A stretch of 64,000 nucleotides of DNA from JAUILA01 sp050289805 (GCA_050289805.1 JBNKGL010000019.1:1-64000), one strand, 5' to 3'. Numbered from the stretch's first letter, positions 54,624 through 62,152 are shown. Program-made: numbers and translations. The notes: generated by a model from the letters alone, not told the origin.

Positions 54624-55048
54624 AATATGCCTCCAGACCGCGTACTGTAACCTAGAATAACAAAAAGTACTGATAAAATTGTAATCATGAGAATATGTAT
54701 TGCCAGTGGTTTTAATGAACGTTTTGGTATGAGAAAGAATCGGGCGTGAACTGCCAGCATCAATGTGAAAATGATGAGCAAATATTTTAAAAAAAGATGT
54801 TTCGTGTAGTGCTGGGAAAAATCAAAAGATAGAATATCAGGTGCGTAAATGGTTGTCATGTAAATGCCGGTAGCGATCAGGAGCAGTAGGGAAGGGATTC
54901 CAATCTTTTCATACCTGGTTTCAAAACTTTCAACAATGCTAAAATCATTTTTCTTCCAGGCTTTTGGTAAAAATGCCAGAGTAAGCACCAGATGGCCGCC
55001 GGTCCAGATGGTTGCAGAAAGGATATGCAATATTATGATTAGCCGCAT
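54620..55048 (-). CDS. CopD-like four-helix membrane protein in the nos operon
   Basis: I start at the ATG at 55048 (MRLIIILHILSATIWTGGH; 142 residues); a TTG 18 bases upstream would overlap the cupin gene. Four membrane helices are visible with a His in HILSATIWTGGHLVL, plus a HYTKHLFLKY segment, features of the CopD/YcnJ copper-resistance or DUF2269-like membrane proteins. Copper transport or haem binding for NosZ assembly is a fair guess. The next gene nosD overlaps its end by four bases. Confidence 0.7.
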   Translation of the reverse strand: MRLIIILHILSATIWTGGHLVLTLAFLPKAWKKNDFSIVESFETRYEKIGIPSLLLLIATGIYMTTIYAPDILSFDFSQHYTKHLFLKYLLIIFTLMLAVHARFFLIPKRSLKPLAIHILMITILSVLFVILGYSTRSGGIL

Positions 55049-55055
55049 ACTGCTG

Positions 55056-55352
55056 TTATCTGACAATCAAAAATTTCGCGCTTTCCAGTGCCCGGACAGA
55101 ATGTTTAACCTCTGGATGAAATGATATTGACTGTTGAGCCTTTAGTCTGAAAACGTGGTCTTCTATTTTGAAATCAATCATTCCCTCAAGCATCACAAGG
55201 ATGGCTTGTCTTGGTGAGGAATGTTCCGGGAAATCTGTTCCTTCTTCAAGGGAAATACTTAGAATTTCAAATCTGTCGTTTTGAGTGAGATGCTTAACGG
55301 TTAAGCCATCACACGCCTGATCCGGGATCATATTATTTATCTGGTTCATCAT
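55056..55352 (-). CDS. small cupin protein in the nos operon
   Basis: A 98-residue protein with no signal peptide and a cupin barrel: FEILSISLEEGTDFPEHSSPRQAILVMLEGMIDFKI with the His/Glu-like positions reduced to one His, and SFHPEVKHSVRALE in the second motif. It overlaps the end of nosL by four bases. Its metal and ligand are unknown. Being inside the nos operon it may serve NosZ biogenesis or sensing. Confidence 0.75.
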   Translation of the reverse strand: MMNQINNMIPDQACDGLTVKHLTQNDRFEILSISLEEGTDFPEHSSPRQAILVMLEGMIDFKIEDHVFRLKAQQSISFHPEVKHSVRALESAKFLIVR

Positions 55353-55786
55353 TTTACAATTATTGTTTCAGGAAGATCCTCCCATTCATAAATGGCCCCG
55401 CCCAACTCGTTCTTGACTTCAAGTGCATTTGCGTAATTTTGAAAACCAGTAAGGTATTCCCCCATTGGACTGGGTATTCCTTCGCTTATCAGGTAAGTTA
55501 CGGATGTCGCGTCTTTAAGTATTCCGGGATTTTCATAAACATTGACAAGATATAATGACCTCTGCGAATATTCTGTCGATCTCAAATGATTGAGCATACA
55601 CTCTACTGCATCAAAATTGAACGCTTTTCCCTTATCATTGACGATTTGTGCTGCATGTTGTTGATCAACGATCGTCATCCGACAGAAATGACATTGATCA
55701 GATCCATAGTGAATAGCTTTAGGCTTAACTACACAGGCATTAAAGAGTAAAGATAGAATGGCGAGCAATAATAAATTATTATCCAT
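55349..55786 (-). CDS. nosL: NosL copper chaperone lipoprotein
   Basis: A 145-residue protein with lipobox FNAC (lipidated Cys at residue 18). The NosL copper-binding motif reads CHFCRMTIVDQQHAAQIV, with the usual Cys, Met and His set, then AFNFDAVECMLNHL. NosL delivers Cu(I) to NosZ. The spacing to the upstream membrane gene is 17 bases. Confidence 0.93.
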   Translation of the reverse strand: MDNNLLLLAILSLLFNACVVKPKAIHYGSDQCHFCRMTIVDQQHAAQIVNDKGKAFNFDAVECMLNHLRSTEYSQRSLYLVNVYENPGILKDATSVTYLISEGIPSPMGEYLTGFQNYANALEVKNELGGAIYEWEDLPETIIVK

Positions 55787-55803
55787 GGTATTCTAAGCCC
55801 TTC

Positions 55804-56418
55804 TTAATTATTACTTTTTTTTGCTTTCCATCCCAGGTAAGATGCAAGCAGAGACAGCATCATTCCCGTAAACATCATCCAGGCACCAGGGGCAGGAAGT
55901 GAGGTCACATCGAAATTCAGCATTTTCGTATGGCCCAGAATTGGTGGTTTATAGGTCATCGGTGTTCCGTCAGGATTGGTAAGCTTCATGATTGCATCCG
56001 AATCCAGATTCGTTCCATAGTCAACCATCCAATTATTAAAATCATAAATTCCCAGCACACCCAGAACAAGCATGATTACAAACCAGGCAAGGAACCATCG
56101 ATAACCTGCCTTACCAAATAAACCCAATACTCCTGTCAGGACACCAAGACCTACCATAATACCAACGATTGCAGGAAAGACTCTGAACTCCCACATTTCT
56201 TCATCTTTAGGGAGTTTTTGCATCCCAATGTAGTGATTAAGGCCATCAATGTTCTGTATATCAAATTCGCTGACTCCCTTTATTCCGCTTATATAAATAT
56301 TCATTCCTAACGGGTCCGGATACTGCGGGGCACCCAACATTATTTGCCATAGTGGTGAAACGTATAAGCCAAGGACCATAAGGGCACCAAGGATCATTAT
56401 AAGACTTGCCTTTTTCAT
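55804..56418 (-). CDS. unknown membrane protein of the nos operon
   Basis: I start at the ATG at 56418 (MKKASLIMILGALMVLGLYVSPLW; 204 residues). The protein has an N-terminal helix, a periplasmic loop with NIDGLNHYIGMQKLPKDE, three further helices (around 85-105, 110-130, 170-200), and a second loop with LGHTKMLNFDVTSLPAPG. The HYIGM segment and the HTKM segment offer His and Met that could bind copper or haem. I know no characterised homologue. It lies between nosZ and nosL with short gaps, so it very probably serves nitrous oxide reduction. Confidence 0.7.
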   Translation of the reverse strand: MKKASLIMILGALMVLGLYVSPLWQIMLGAPQYPDPLGMNIYISGIKGVSEFDIQNIDGLNHYIGMQKLPKDEEMWEFRVFPAIVGIMVGLGVLTGVLGLFGKAGYRWFLAWFVIMLVLGVLGIYDFNNWMVDYGTNLDSDAIMKLTNPDGTPMTYKPPILGHTKMLNFDVTSLPAPGAWMMFTGMMLSLLASYLGWKAKKSNN

Positions 56419-56493
56419 TATTTTCAGGGTAACGTGTTTTGAAGAAGGAGACCGACTGTTGACCAACCAGTCTCCCTCATCAATTAGTTGATA

Positions 56494-58458
56494 TTAGTCA
56501 CCCAATGACCAGGATAACTCAGTTGCCGCATTTGCGGGGGAAACACGAATGTACCCTTGCATCTCCTGATGAAGCGCAGAGCAAAAGTCCGTACAATAGA
56601 ATGGCCAGACGCCTACATACTTAGGTTCCCAAACAATGGTTTTGGTTTGACCAGGCATTACGAGAATCTCCGAGGTATTGGCACCAAGAACCGCAAACCC
56701 ATGTGGTACATCAAAATCCTGCTCGTGATTGGTGACATGGAAGTATACACGATCTCCAACTTTAATTCCTTCAATGTTGTCAGGAGTAAAGTGACTTCTG
56801 ATTGTAGTCATATAAATATGAACATCTTTACCATCCCTCTCAACACGTGCATCTGCCGCGGTTTTCGTCGCAAAAGGGTGGTTATTCTCATCCAATCTGT
56901 AGAATTTTTTCGAATTTGCACGAAGTAATTCTGCAGGACAGCCGGCTGCATAGTGGGGTTCTCCGTGTGTCGGGAAGTCATAAAGAAGCTCCATTTTATC
57001 CCCTGAAATATCATATATCTGGGCAGAGTGCTCCATTTCGGGACCCGTTGGAAGATACCGGTCCTTTGTAATTTTGTTCATTGCAACAACATATTTACCA
57101 AAGGGTTTCCGTGAATTACCACCGGGAATCATCAGGTGACCAACGGAGTAATAAGTAGGCTTGCGATCAACAACTTCCCACGTTCCAATTTTCCATTTAA
57201 CGACTTCCGATGAAATGAAAAAAGTAGTATATGCATTCCCGTTTGCATCAAATTCTGTGTGGAGTGGACCAAGACCTCCGCTTTTTACTGTTCCCGCAAG
57301 GACCTCTTCAAATTGAAGAATGGGAATCCCGTAGGCCTCGCCATCAAATTTATCAGCATCAATGGCTGCAATCATCTTGTCGAATGAGTGTACTGTGAGA
57401 TCAGCTGAAAGCTTACCCGCACCAACAATGTATTGACCTGAAGGATCAACATCACATCCATGTGGCGATTTAGGTGTGGGAAGGAAGAAAACAGACCCCG
57501 GAACGTCCGCTGGATTTACAGTTAGTACCTCATTAATCATAGTAGAGGTGGCGGAGTGTTTGCCTTCATCATAAACATTATGGGCATAATTGGCCGGCAT
57601 CATTGTACCACCGCCATTATTGACATACTCTTCGATCTTCTTCCAGTTAATGGCTGCAATAAAATCCTTATCATTTTGTGAAGAATTTACTTCCATAAGG
57701 CTATTGGCTTCCTCTGTGTTATACGTGGTGAAGAAGAACCACCCATGCGATTTACCCCTTCCAGGATGCGAAAGGTCATAATTGAATCCTGGCATGAGAA
57801 TTTGAAACTTAATTTCCAGGTCCCCATGTTCGGGCCCTACCGATATGAAGGTCAATGCGCCCTTGAAATTTCCTTTGTAATCACTGATCTCCATATCACG
57901 TTGAGGTACAGGAACTGAAAACCTTGTACCAGCGACAACGTATTCTGTATTTTCGGTAACAAAGGATGAACTGTGATTCCCGGCACTATTCGGGATCTCG
58001 ATTATTTCCTCAGTTTCAAATGTACTCAGACTAACGCGAGCAATACGAGGTGTATTATTTCCATTTACGAAAATCCAGCGACCATCAAGTTCCCCGTTTG
58101 TCTGGGAAATATCCGGATGGTGCAGATCATCCCATGGAATAGATCCGTGGGAAGTATTAAGCATGGGCTTGGTTTCCTCGGAGTAACCATAGCCCGATGT
58201 AGGAAACTGGGAAAATACCGGAATCTCTTTGAACATTCTTCCGGAAGGCAATCCGTAAACAGTGAGATTTCCACTATAGCCTCCGGACAAAAAGGCATAA
58301 AATTCATCCTGCTCCCCGGGAGCAACATAGACCTTTTCGGCGGCACTTGAGAGGAGTGCTCCACTTTTCGAACTTCCATTTTGATTGCAACTGGTTGTCC
58401 CGATCACCGCCAAAGCGGTGATGACTGACAAAATGAAATGAAATATTTGCGTTTTCAT
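56494..58458 (-). CDS. nosZ: nitrous-oxide reductase, Sec-type (clade II)
   Basis: The 654-residue enzyme reduces N2O to N2. Its N-terminus is a Sec-type signal without a twin-arginine, and C24 in GTTSC makes it a likely lipoprotein, as in clade II enzymes. The beta-propeller carries CuZ ligands in DDLHHP (H113, H114) and further His residues. The cupredoxin domain at the end holds the CuA site: C622, C626, H630 and M633 in YCTDFCSALHQEM. Length and motifs are complete. It follows a FAS1 lipoprotein and a cytochrome c and precedes the biogenesis genes. Confidence 0.96.
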   Translation of the reverse strand: MKTQIFHFILSVITALAVIGTTSCNQNGSSKSGALLSSAAEKVYVAPGEQDEFYAFLSGGYSGNLTVYGLPSGRMFKEIPVFSQFPTSGYGYSEETKPMLNTSHGSIPWDDLHHPDISQTNGELDGRWIFVNGNNTPRIARVSLSTFETEEIIEIPNSAGNHSSSFVTENTEYVVAGTRFSVPVPQRDMEISDYKGNFKGALTFISVGPEHGDLEIKFQILMPGFNYDLSHPGRGKSHGWFFFTTYNTEEANSLMEVNSSQNDKDFIAAINWKKIEEYVNNGGGTMMPANYAHNVYDEGKHSATSTMINEVLTVNPADVPGSVFFLPTPKSPHGCDVDPSGQYIVGAGKLSADLTVHSFDKMIAAIDADKFDGEAYGIPILQFEEVLAGTVKSGGLGPLHTEFDANGNAYTTFFISSEVVKWKIGTWEVVDRKPTYYSVGHLMIPGGNSRKPFGKYVVAMNKITKDRYLPTGPEMEHSAQIYDISGDKMELLYDFPTHGEPHYAAGCPAELLRANSKKFYRLDENNHPFATKTAADARVERDGKDVHIYMTTIRSHFTPDNIEGIKVGDRVYFHVTNHEQDFDVPHGFAVLGANTSEILVMPGQTKTIVWEPKYVGVWPFYCTDFCSALHQEMQGYIRVSPANAATELSWSLGD

Positions 58459-58488
58459 TGATGTTTATCTTTTGATTAAGGATATAAA

Positions 58489-59055
58489 TTATTGAGGGGG
58501 CAACATGACCTTATCCACCACATGGATGATCCCATTGCTTGCCGGTATACTTGCAATAATTCTTGCTCCGCCCACGAAAACTTCATTATCTATTACTTCG
58601 ACAGATACACTCTGGTCATTTGCCTGTCCCAGTTTTTTAAATTTTTTAAGAAACTCCTTGTCGTATTTCCCGGGTGTAACGTGGAACTTTAAAATGTTTG
58701 CAAGGGCCTCCTTATTCTCCGGCTTAAGCAAATCTTCAACTGTTCCTGCCGGAAGAGCATCAAAGGCTGCATTCGTGGGTGCAAAAACCATAAGCGGACC
58801 TGCGTTCACAAGTACATTTTCCAGATCAGCAGCCTGGACTGCAGCAACAAGAGTGGTATGATCCGGTGATTTTACCGATATATTCAAAATGTTGGGCTCG
58901 GAAGTATCATCCGATATAAACGCCTGACCCTGTTCCTTAACAGATTCGGCTTCAACTGTCTGATTAGTTTCTGTAGCGGATTCGCCTGAACATCCAAATA
59001 TGAACAAGCCAACGAAAATAATCATTACAAAAGATGATTGATGGTATGCTTTCAT
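58489..59055 (-). CDS. FAS1 (fasciclin) domain lipoprotein
   Basis: The 188-residue protein has a lipobox IFGC (Cys at residue 22), a short polar linker, and one FAS1 domain at about residues 60-186: LVAAVQAADLENVLVNAGPLMVFAPTNAAFDALPAGTVEDLL, then ILKFHVTPGKY and GIIHVVDKVMLPP. FAS1 modules bind other proteins or surfaces. One here, between the cytochrome c and nosZ, may tether or organise the periplasmic electron-transfer complex. It starts six bases after the cytochrome gene ends. Confidence 0.9.
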   Translation of the reverse strand: MKAYHQSSFVMIIFVGLFIFGCSGESATETNQTVEAESVKEQGQAFISDDTSEPNILNISVKSPDHTTLVAAVQAADLENVLVNAGPLMVFAPTNAAFDALPAGTVEDLLKPENKEALANILKFHVTPGKYDKEFLKKFKKLGQANDQSVSVEVIDNEVFVGGARIIASIPASNGIIHVVDKVMLPPQ

Positions 59056-59061
59056 AATTCG

Positions 59062-59553
59062 TCAATTTAAGGTTCTGAAATATTCAAGGACGGCTCGTGC
59101 CTGTTCCTGTGTCAGATTTTGATTTGCCATCGGGGAACCATTGAACTCTGCAAGTAGAGCTTTGGCTAACGGATCTTCCTTCGTCATCACTTCCGGAGCC
59201 AATATCATGTTCATTACCCATTCAGGACTTCTCCGTTCCAGAATACCATTTGGAGGAGGCCCGATGAATGTTTGCCCGATCTTATGACAGGCAGTGCACA
59301 TTTGATTATAGATCTGTTCCCCTTCAGCTGCCAGCTCCATATCGATCTGGGCATCTAACACAACACTTTCGACAGGTCCCACACCTTTATTGGAAAGATC
59401 AATTTGCTCAGAAGCTTTGACAGAGGCGGAAGATGTGTTATCCTTGTTTGGGGTAGAAAGGGATTGCGGAACATCATCCTTGTCGGTTTTTGAACCGCAA
59501 CTTTGGGCTATCAGCCCTGTGATTAATAAAATGAATATCCAATATTTTTTCAT
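59062..59553 (-). CDS. c-type cytochrome lipoprotein, likely electron donor to NosZ
   Basis: A 163-residue protein with lipobox AQSC (Cys at residue 19). The haem site is CTACH (C86, C89, H90) and M142 in GSPMANQN is the probable sixth ligand, a class I cytochrome. A linker of about 50 residues joins the lipid anchor to the domain. As the first gene of the nos operon it is the natural electron donor to NosZ. No NosR or NosX is present. Confidence 0.92.
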   Translation of the reverse strand: MKKYWIFILLITGLIAQSCGSKTDKDDVPQSLSTPNKDNTSSASVKASEQIDLSNKGVGPVESVVLDAQIDMELAAEGEQIYNQMCTACHKIGQTFIGPPPNGILERRSPEWVMNMILAPEVMTKEDPLAKALLAEFNGSPMANQNLTQEQARAVLEYFRTLN

Positions 59554-59579
59554 GATGGCTGATTTTTGTATGTACTGGA

Positions 59580-59587
59580 CAAATGTA
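59580..59587 (-). promoter_or_regulatory. -7 promoter element of the nos operon
   Basis: Minus-strand TACATTTG fits TAnnTTTG and ends 26 bases before the cytochrome c start codon. No TTG element is seen at the normal distance upstream, which fits a promoter needing an activator. The palindrome at 59608-59625 occupies about the right place. Confidence 0.6.
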
Positions 59588-59607
59588 ATTGCCTCCCAAA
59601 TGAAAAA

Positions 59608-59625
59608 ATATGATCTAAATCATAT
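59608..59625. promoter_or_regulatory. CRP/FNR-type palindrome in the nos - rrf2 divergent promoter
   Basis: A perfect inverted repeat of seven bases (ATATGAT / ATCATAT) around CTAA. Its core TGAT-N4-ATCA is the half-site arrangement of FNR/CRP-family activators. The centre at about 59616.5 is roughly 40 bases upstream of the transcription start expected from the TACATTTG box, the usual place for an activator contacting RNA polymerase. Another reading is an operator for the adjacent Rrf2 protein. Confidence 0.6.
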
Positions 59626-59675
59626 AAAAAGATATTTTTATCCTTTATTCTTGTTAAATAGTTTTACAGTATCAG

Positions 59676-60107
59676 ATGTTCTCAAAAACAACTAAATATG
59701 CTATAAAAGCCGTGATATATCTCGGCATGAATTCGAACGCGGAAAAGAAAATTCTGACCCGCGATATGTATAAGGAAGTAAAAGTATCTGAATCATACCT
59801 CGCTAAAATCCTTCAGGATATGGCCCGCCACGGTATTATTTCGTCCACCAAAGGTAAAAATGGAGGTTTTTATTTAGATGAATCAAATTATGAAAGTACT
59901 CTTCTGGATATAGTTCGTGTAACGGAAGGCAGCCAGTCGGTTGATTCCTGTGTTTTGGGTATAAGCCGATGCAATCTGAATAAACCTTGTCCACTCCACA
60001 ACAAGATAGGTAAATACAAAACTGAGTTTAATCAAATGCTAGAAGAAACGAGGATACGTGAATTGGTTACTACCATTCCGGAAGATTTCTGGGAATTCCC
60101 AAAATAA
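59676..60107 (+). CDS. Rrf2 family transcriptional regulator
   Basis: A 143-residue protein starting MFSKTTKYAIKAVIYLGM, with the winged helix at about residues 10-75 (VKVSESYLAKILQDMARHGIISSTKGKNGGFYL). Three cysteines, C92, C99 and C105 (C-x6-C-x5-C), match the Fe-S cluster site of NsrR/IscR-type members. It is transcribed away from the nos operon and is the last gene before the right repeat. It probably senses NO or iron-sulfur state and controls nos, itself or both. Confidence 0.9.
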   Translation: MFSKTTKYAIKAVIYLGMNSNAEKKILTRDMYKEVKVSESYLAKILQDMARHGIISSTKGKNGGFYLDESNYESTLLDIVRVTEGSQSVDSCVLGISRCNLNKPCPLHNKIGKYKTEFNQMLEETRIRELVTTIPEDFWEFPK

Positions 60108-60148
60108 ACTGTCGCTGGTCTGCTATAAATTCCAATAGTTCAACCGGT

Positions 60149-60188
60149 TCAGCCACGAAACCTGGCAAAGTCGGTTACGGTGGAATAA
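60149..60188 (+). repeat. right 40-bp direct repeat (glmS 3'-end copy; proposed attR)
   Basis: An exact copy of 51769-51808. Here it is not attached to a gene: the frame reads into the glmS ending NLAKSVTVE then stop, but the upstream sequence is unrelated to glmS. The gap 60108-60252 holds nothing else I can support. Confidence 0.9.
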
Positions 60189-60252
60189 TCCATGCCATTT
60201 ACCGGAGGAACTTATTAAGACACGGGTAGGTTCTTTTACTAAAAGGCCTGCA

Positions 60253-60540
60253 ATGAATCTACCGATTATCTTTGGAGTACTTACGCTCATCTTCCTCTGG
60301 TACAATCTGATAGTAAGTATCAGGATCATCCACTATCTCAGGGATAATGGAAAGACTGTCAGTCTTTATAATTCAGGCTTTTTCGTAAAAGGGAAAATTT
60401 TCAGATTCCTCCCTCTGTATAAAGAAGTTTCTTTCACAAATGAAGGTCGGGTTGGAAAACTGTACGCGAACTTCTACATATCCTTTCTCTGCGCTATTTT
60501 CTTCTTATTGCTGGGAATCATTACAGTCCTGATAAACTGA
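60253..60540 (+). CDS. small two-helix membrane protein
   Basis: The 95-residue product has helices at about residues 4-25 and 70-92. Between them is a basic loop (FVKGKIFRFLPLYKEVSFTNEG). I recognise no family. It starts 64 bases after the right repeat, so on the integration model it is the gene that followed glmS before the nos insertion. Confidence 0.55.
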   Translation: MNLPIIFGVLTLIFLWYNLIVSIRIIHYLRDNGKTVSLYNSGFFVKGKIFRFLPLYKEVSFTNEGRVGKLYANFYISFLCAIFFLLLGIITVLIN

Positions 60541-60546
60541 ATGGAG

Positions 60547-61203
60547 TTAATTCAGGCTCTTTAAATATTCCTTTTTAAGGAGCGGACAAATCTTATAGCG
60601 TTCATCCCTCGTATCATCATACATTGCTTCAAGCAATTCATATACATTCTGAACACCAATACGCTCAACCCATTCAAAAGGTCCAAAGGGATACCCGGTT
60701 CCCAGTTTCATCCCCAAATCGATATCTTCCCGCGAGGCAGTTCCTTCCTGAACGGTATAGTAGGCTTCATTAATGATCATACAGATCACACGTGGGGTAA
60801 CCATTCCAACCCGATCATCAACACGCAAATATTCCCCCGGCAATTCGCCTATTACTGATGGCAATTCAGAATGCATCGAGGTGACCTCCCACATGTCGCG
60901 ATCAACAAATCCCGGCAAACCGTTAAAGCCAACTACCGTTTCAGGCAATTCTCCAAGCATGAATTGGATCTCGTGAAGCGAAGACTTCACGGTATGTAAA
61001 AAATATACCGAAGATTCAACCTGGTTCAAAAGATCCGAAATATTATCAATGGATTCCTCCGGTGTGAAATCAAAAACCGCATCAAATTTGTTATCATCTG
61101 AGAGATGATCTATTGTGTTCAAATGGGTTAAATGGTGTTCATTACCCATTTTTTTCCTAAGTTCATTAAAAAGTGACTCGGCTCCGATTACTAAAATCTG
61201 CAT
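60547..61203 (-). CDS. 3-hydroxyacyl-CoA dehydrogenase-like protein with degenerate NAD-binding part
   Basis: I start at the ATG at 61203 (MQILVIGAESLFNELRKK; 218 residues). The C-terminal 95 residues form a normal 3HCDH domain (TPRVICMIINEAYYTVQEG then DLGMKLGTGYPFGPFEWVERIGVQNVYELLEAMY). The N-terminal half is Rossmann-like but short, and its first glycine loop reads GAESLF instead of GxGxxG, so NAD binding is doubtful. It may be a non-catalytic relative. Divergent from ridA. Confidence 0.75.
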   Translation of the reverse strand: MQILVIGAESLFNELRKKMGNEHHLTHLNTIDHLSDDNKFDAVFDFTPEESIDNISDLLNQVESSVYFLHTVKSSLHEIQFMLGELPETVVGFNGLPGFVDRDMWEVTSMHSELPSVIGELPGEYLRVDDRVGMVTPRVICMIINEAYYTVQEGTASREDIDLGMKLGTGYPFGPFEWVERIGVQNVYELLEAMYDDTRDERYKICPLLKKEYLKSLN

Positions 61204-61246
61204 ACTTCGTAGATTAGAAAACAAAAATCCATTAATTATCCGACAT

Positions 61247-61627
61247 ATGAAAACTATCGTGCAAACCTCTCATGCCCCAGCTCCGATTGGCCCCTACAGC
61301 CAGGCAGTCAAAAGTGGCTCCACCCTTTACGTCTCAGGACAAATCGCCATAAATCCCGCCACCGGGGCGCTGGTCAATGATTCGATAGAAGATGAAACAC
61401 GGCAGGTGATGAAAAACCTGGAAGCCATTTTAACTGAGGCAGGCATGAATTTTTCCCATGTTGTAAAATGTTCCATCTTCGTGAGCGACATGAATAATTT
61501 CGCGCGCGTCAATGGTGTCTATGGTGAATTTTTCCAAACAAATCCTCCGGCACGTGAAACAGTCGAGGTAAGTGCACTTCCAAAGTTTGTGAATGTGGAA
61601 ATCTCCTGTATTGCCGTTTCAGAATAA
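61247..61627 (+). CDS. ridA: RidA family reactive-intermediate deaminase
   Basis: A 126-residue protein (start at 61247) that hydrolyses enamine/imine intermediates such as 2-aminoacrylate. Motifs: APAPIGPYSQAVKSGSTLYVSGQIAINP at residues 9-36, and the end PPARETVEVSALPKFVNVEISCIAV with the conserved Arg of PPARETVEV. Family length is normal. The next gene starts on the base after its stop. Confidence 0.95.
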   Translation: MKTIVQTSHAPAPIGPYSQAVKSGSTLYVSGQIAINPATGALVNDSIEDETRQVMKNLEAILTEAGMNFSHVVKCSIFVSDMNNFARVNGVYGEFFQTNPPARETVEVSALPKFVNVEISCIAVSE

Positions 61628-62092
61628 ATGACCATTATCCCCTATAAATCCGAAACGCTCGTTTCAACATTACCACCGGCAGAGGTTCTGTTGCGGCTGC
61701 AGCTGGCTACCATGCCTGCCGTTGACCGCCAGAAAGGTAAAGGGGCAGCATTTCAGGGGTTAATTGCCGATGATCATTTCAGAATTTCACAAAGTCTCAG
61801 CCACCCCAATAACTATGTGCCCCTGATTGAAGGTCAGCTTGACCAGACGAAGCACGGCACCATAATCTTTCTAAAATACAAACTGTTCTTCAGCTCGGTA
61901 ATGTTTCTTGTTTTCTGGACCATCATTACAGGTGCCGCAGGCGCATTCCTGCTGATCACAAAACAAAATTACGAATACGCAGCCCTGGCATTCGCAATGG
62001 GATTACTGAACTATGTGATCGTTATGATGAATTTCAAAAAACAGGTTCATATTTCACATAACTTATTAATGGAGAAACTCAATATAGACTAA
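61628..62092 (+). CDS. hypothetical membrane protein
   Basis: The 154-residue protein has a soluble first half (MTIIPYKSETLVSTLPPAEVLLRL ...) and two membrane helices near residues 90-135, followed by a His-containing tail (VHISHNLLMEKL). I recognise no domain. It follows ridA without a gap and gltX 60 bases later, so co-transcription is likely. Confidence 0.6.
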   Translation: MTIIPYKSETLVSTLPPAEVLLRLQLATMPAVDRQKGKGAAFQGLIADDHFRISQSLSHPNNYVPLIEGQLDQTKHGTIIFLKYKLFFSSVMFLVFWTIITGAAGAFLLITKQNYEYAALAFAMGLLNYVIVMMNFKKQVHISHNLLMEKLNID

Positions 62093-62152
62093 CAGCGGCT
62101 ATCATGGTTCTTCAACTTTTCGTACTTTTGCAGCCCTAAAACATTGGAATGA

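Larger units (their letters stand above)
51769..60188. mobile_element. nos genomic island flanked by 40-bp glmS direct repeats
   Basis: The segment between the two identical repeats holds only nos genes and a Rrf2 regulator. It begins and ends exactly at copies of the glmS 3' end, as expected for integration by a site-specific recombinase that leaves the target gene intact. No integrase, transposase or relaxase is present, so the element cannot move alone or has lost its recombinase. A short inverted pair (CAGACCA 51831-51837, TGGTCTG 60116-60122) lies just inside the two ends. G+C is lower in nosD (39 of 120 bases counted at 53581-53700) than in glmS (58 of 120 at 51361-51480), while one line in nosZ is 29 of 60. 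Calling it mobile is inference from the repeats. Confidence 0.75.

Noticed and set aside
51769..60188. Tn7-type insertion at glmS
   Set aside because: Tn7 and relatives insert just beyond glmS with a 5-base duplication and carry tns genes. Here the duplication is 40 bases within the coding end and no tns gene is present.
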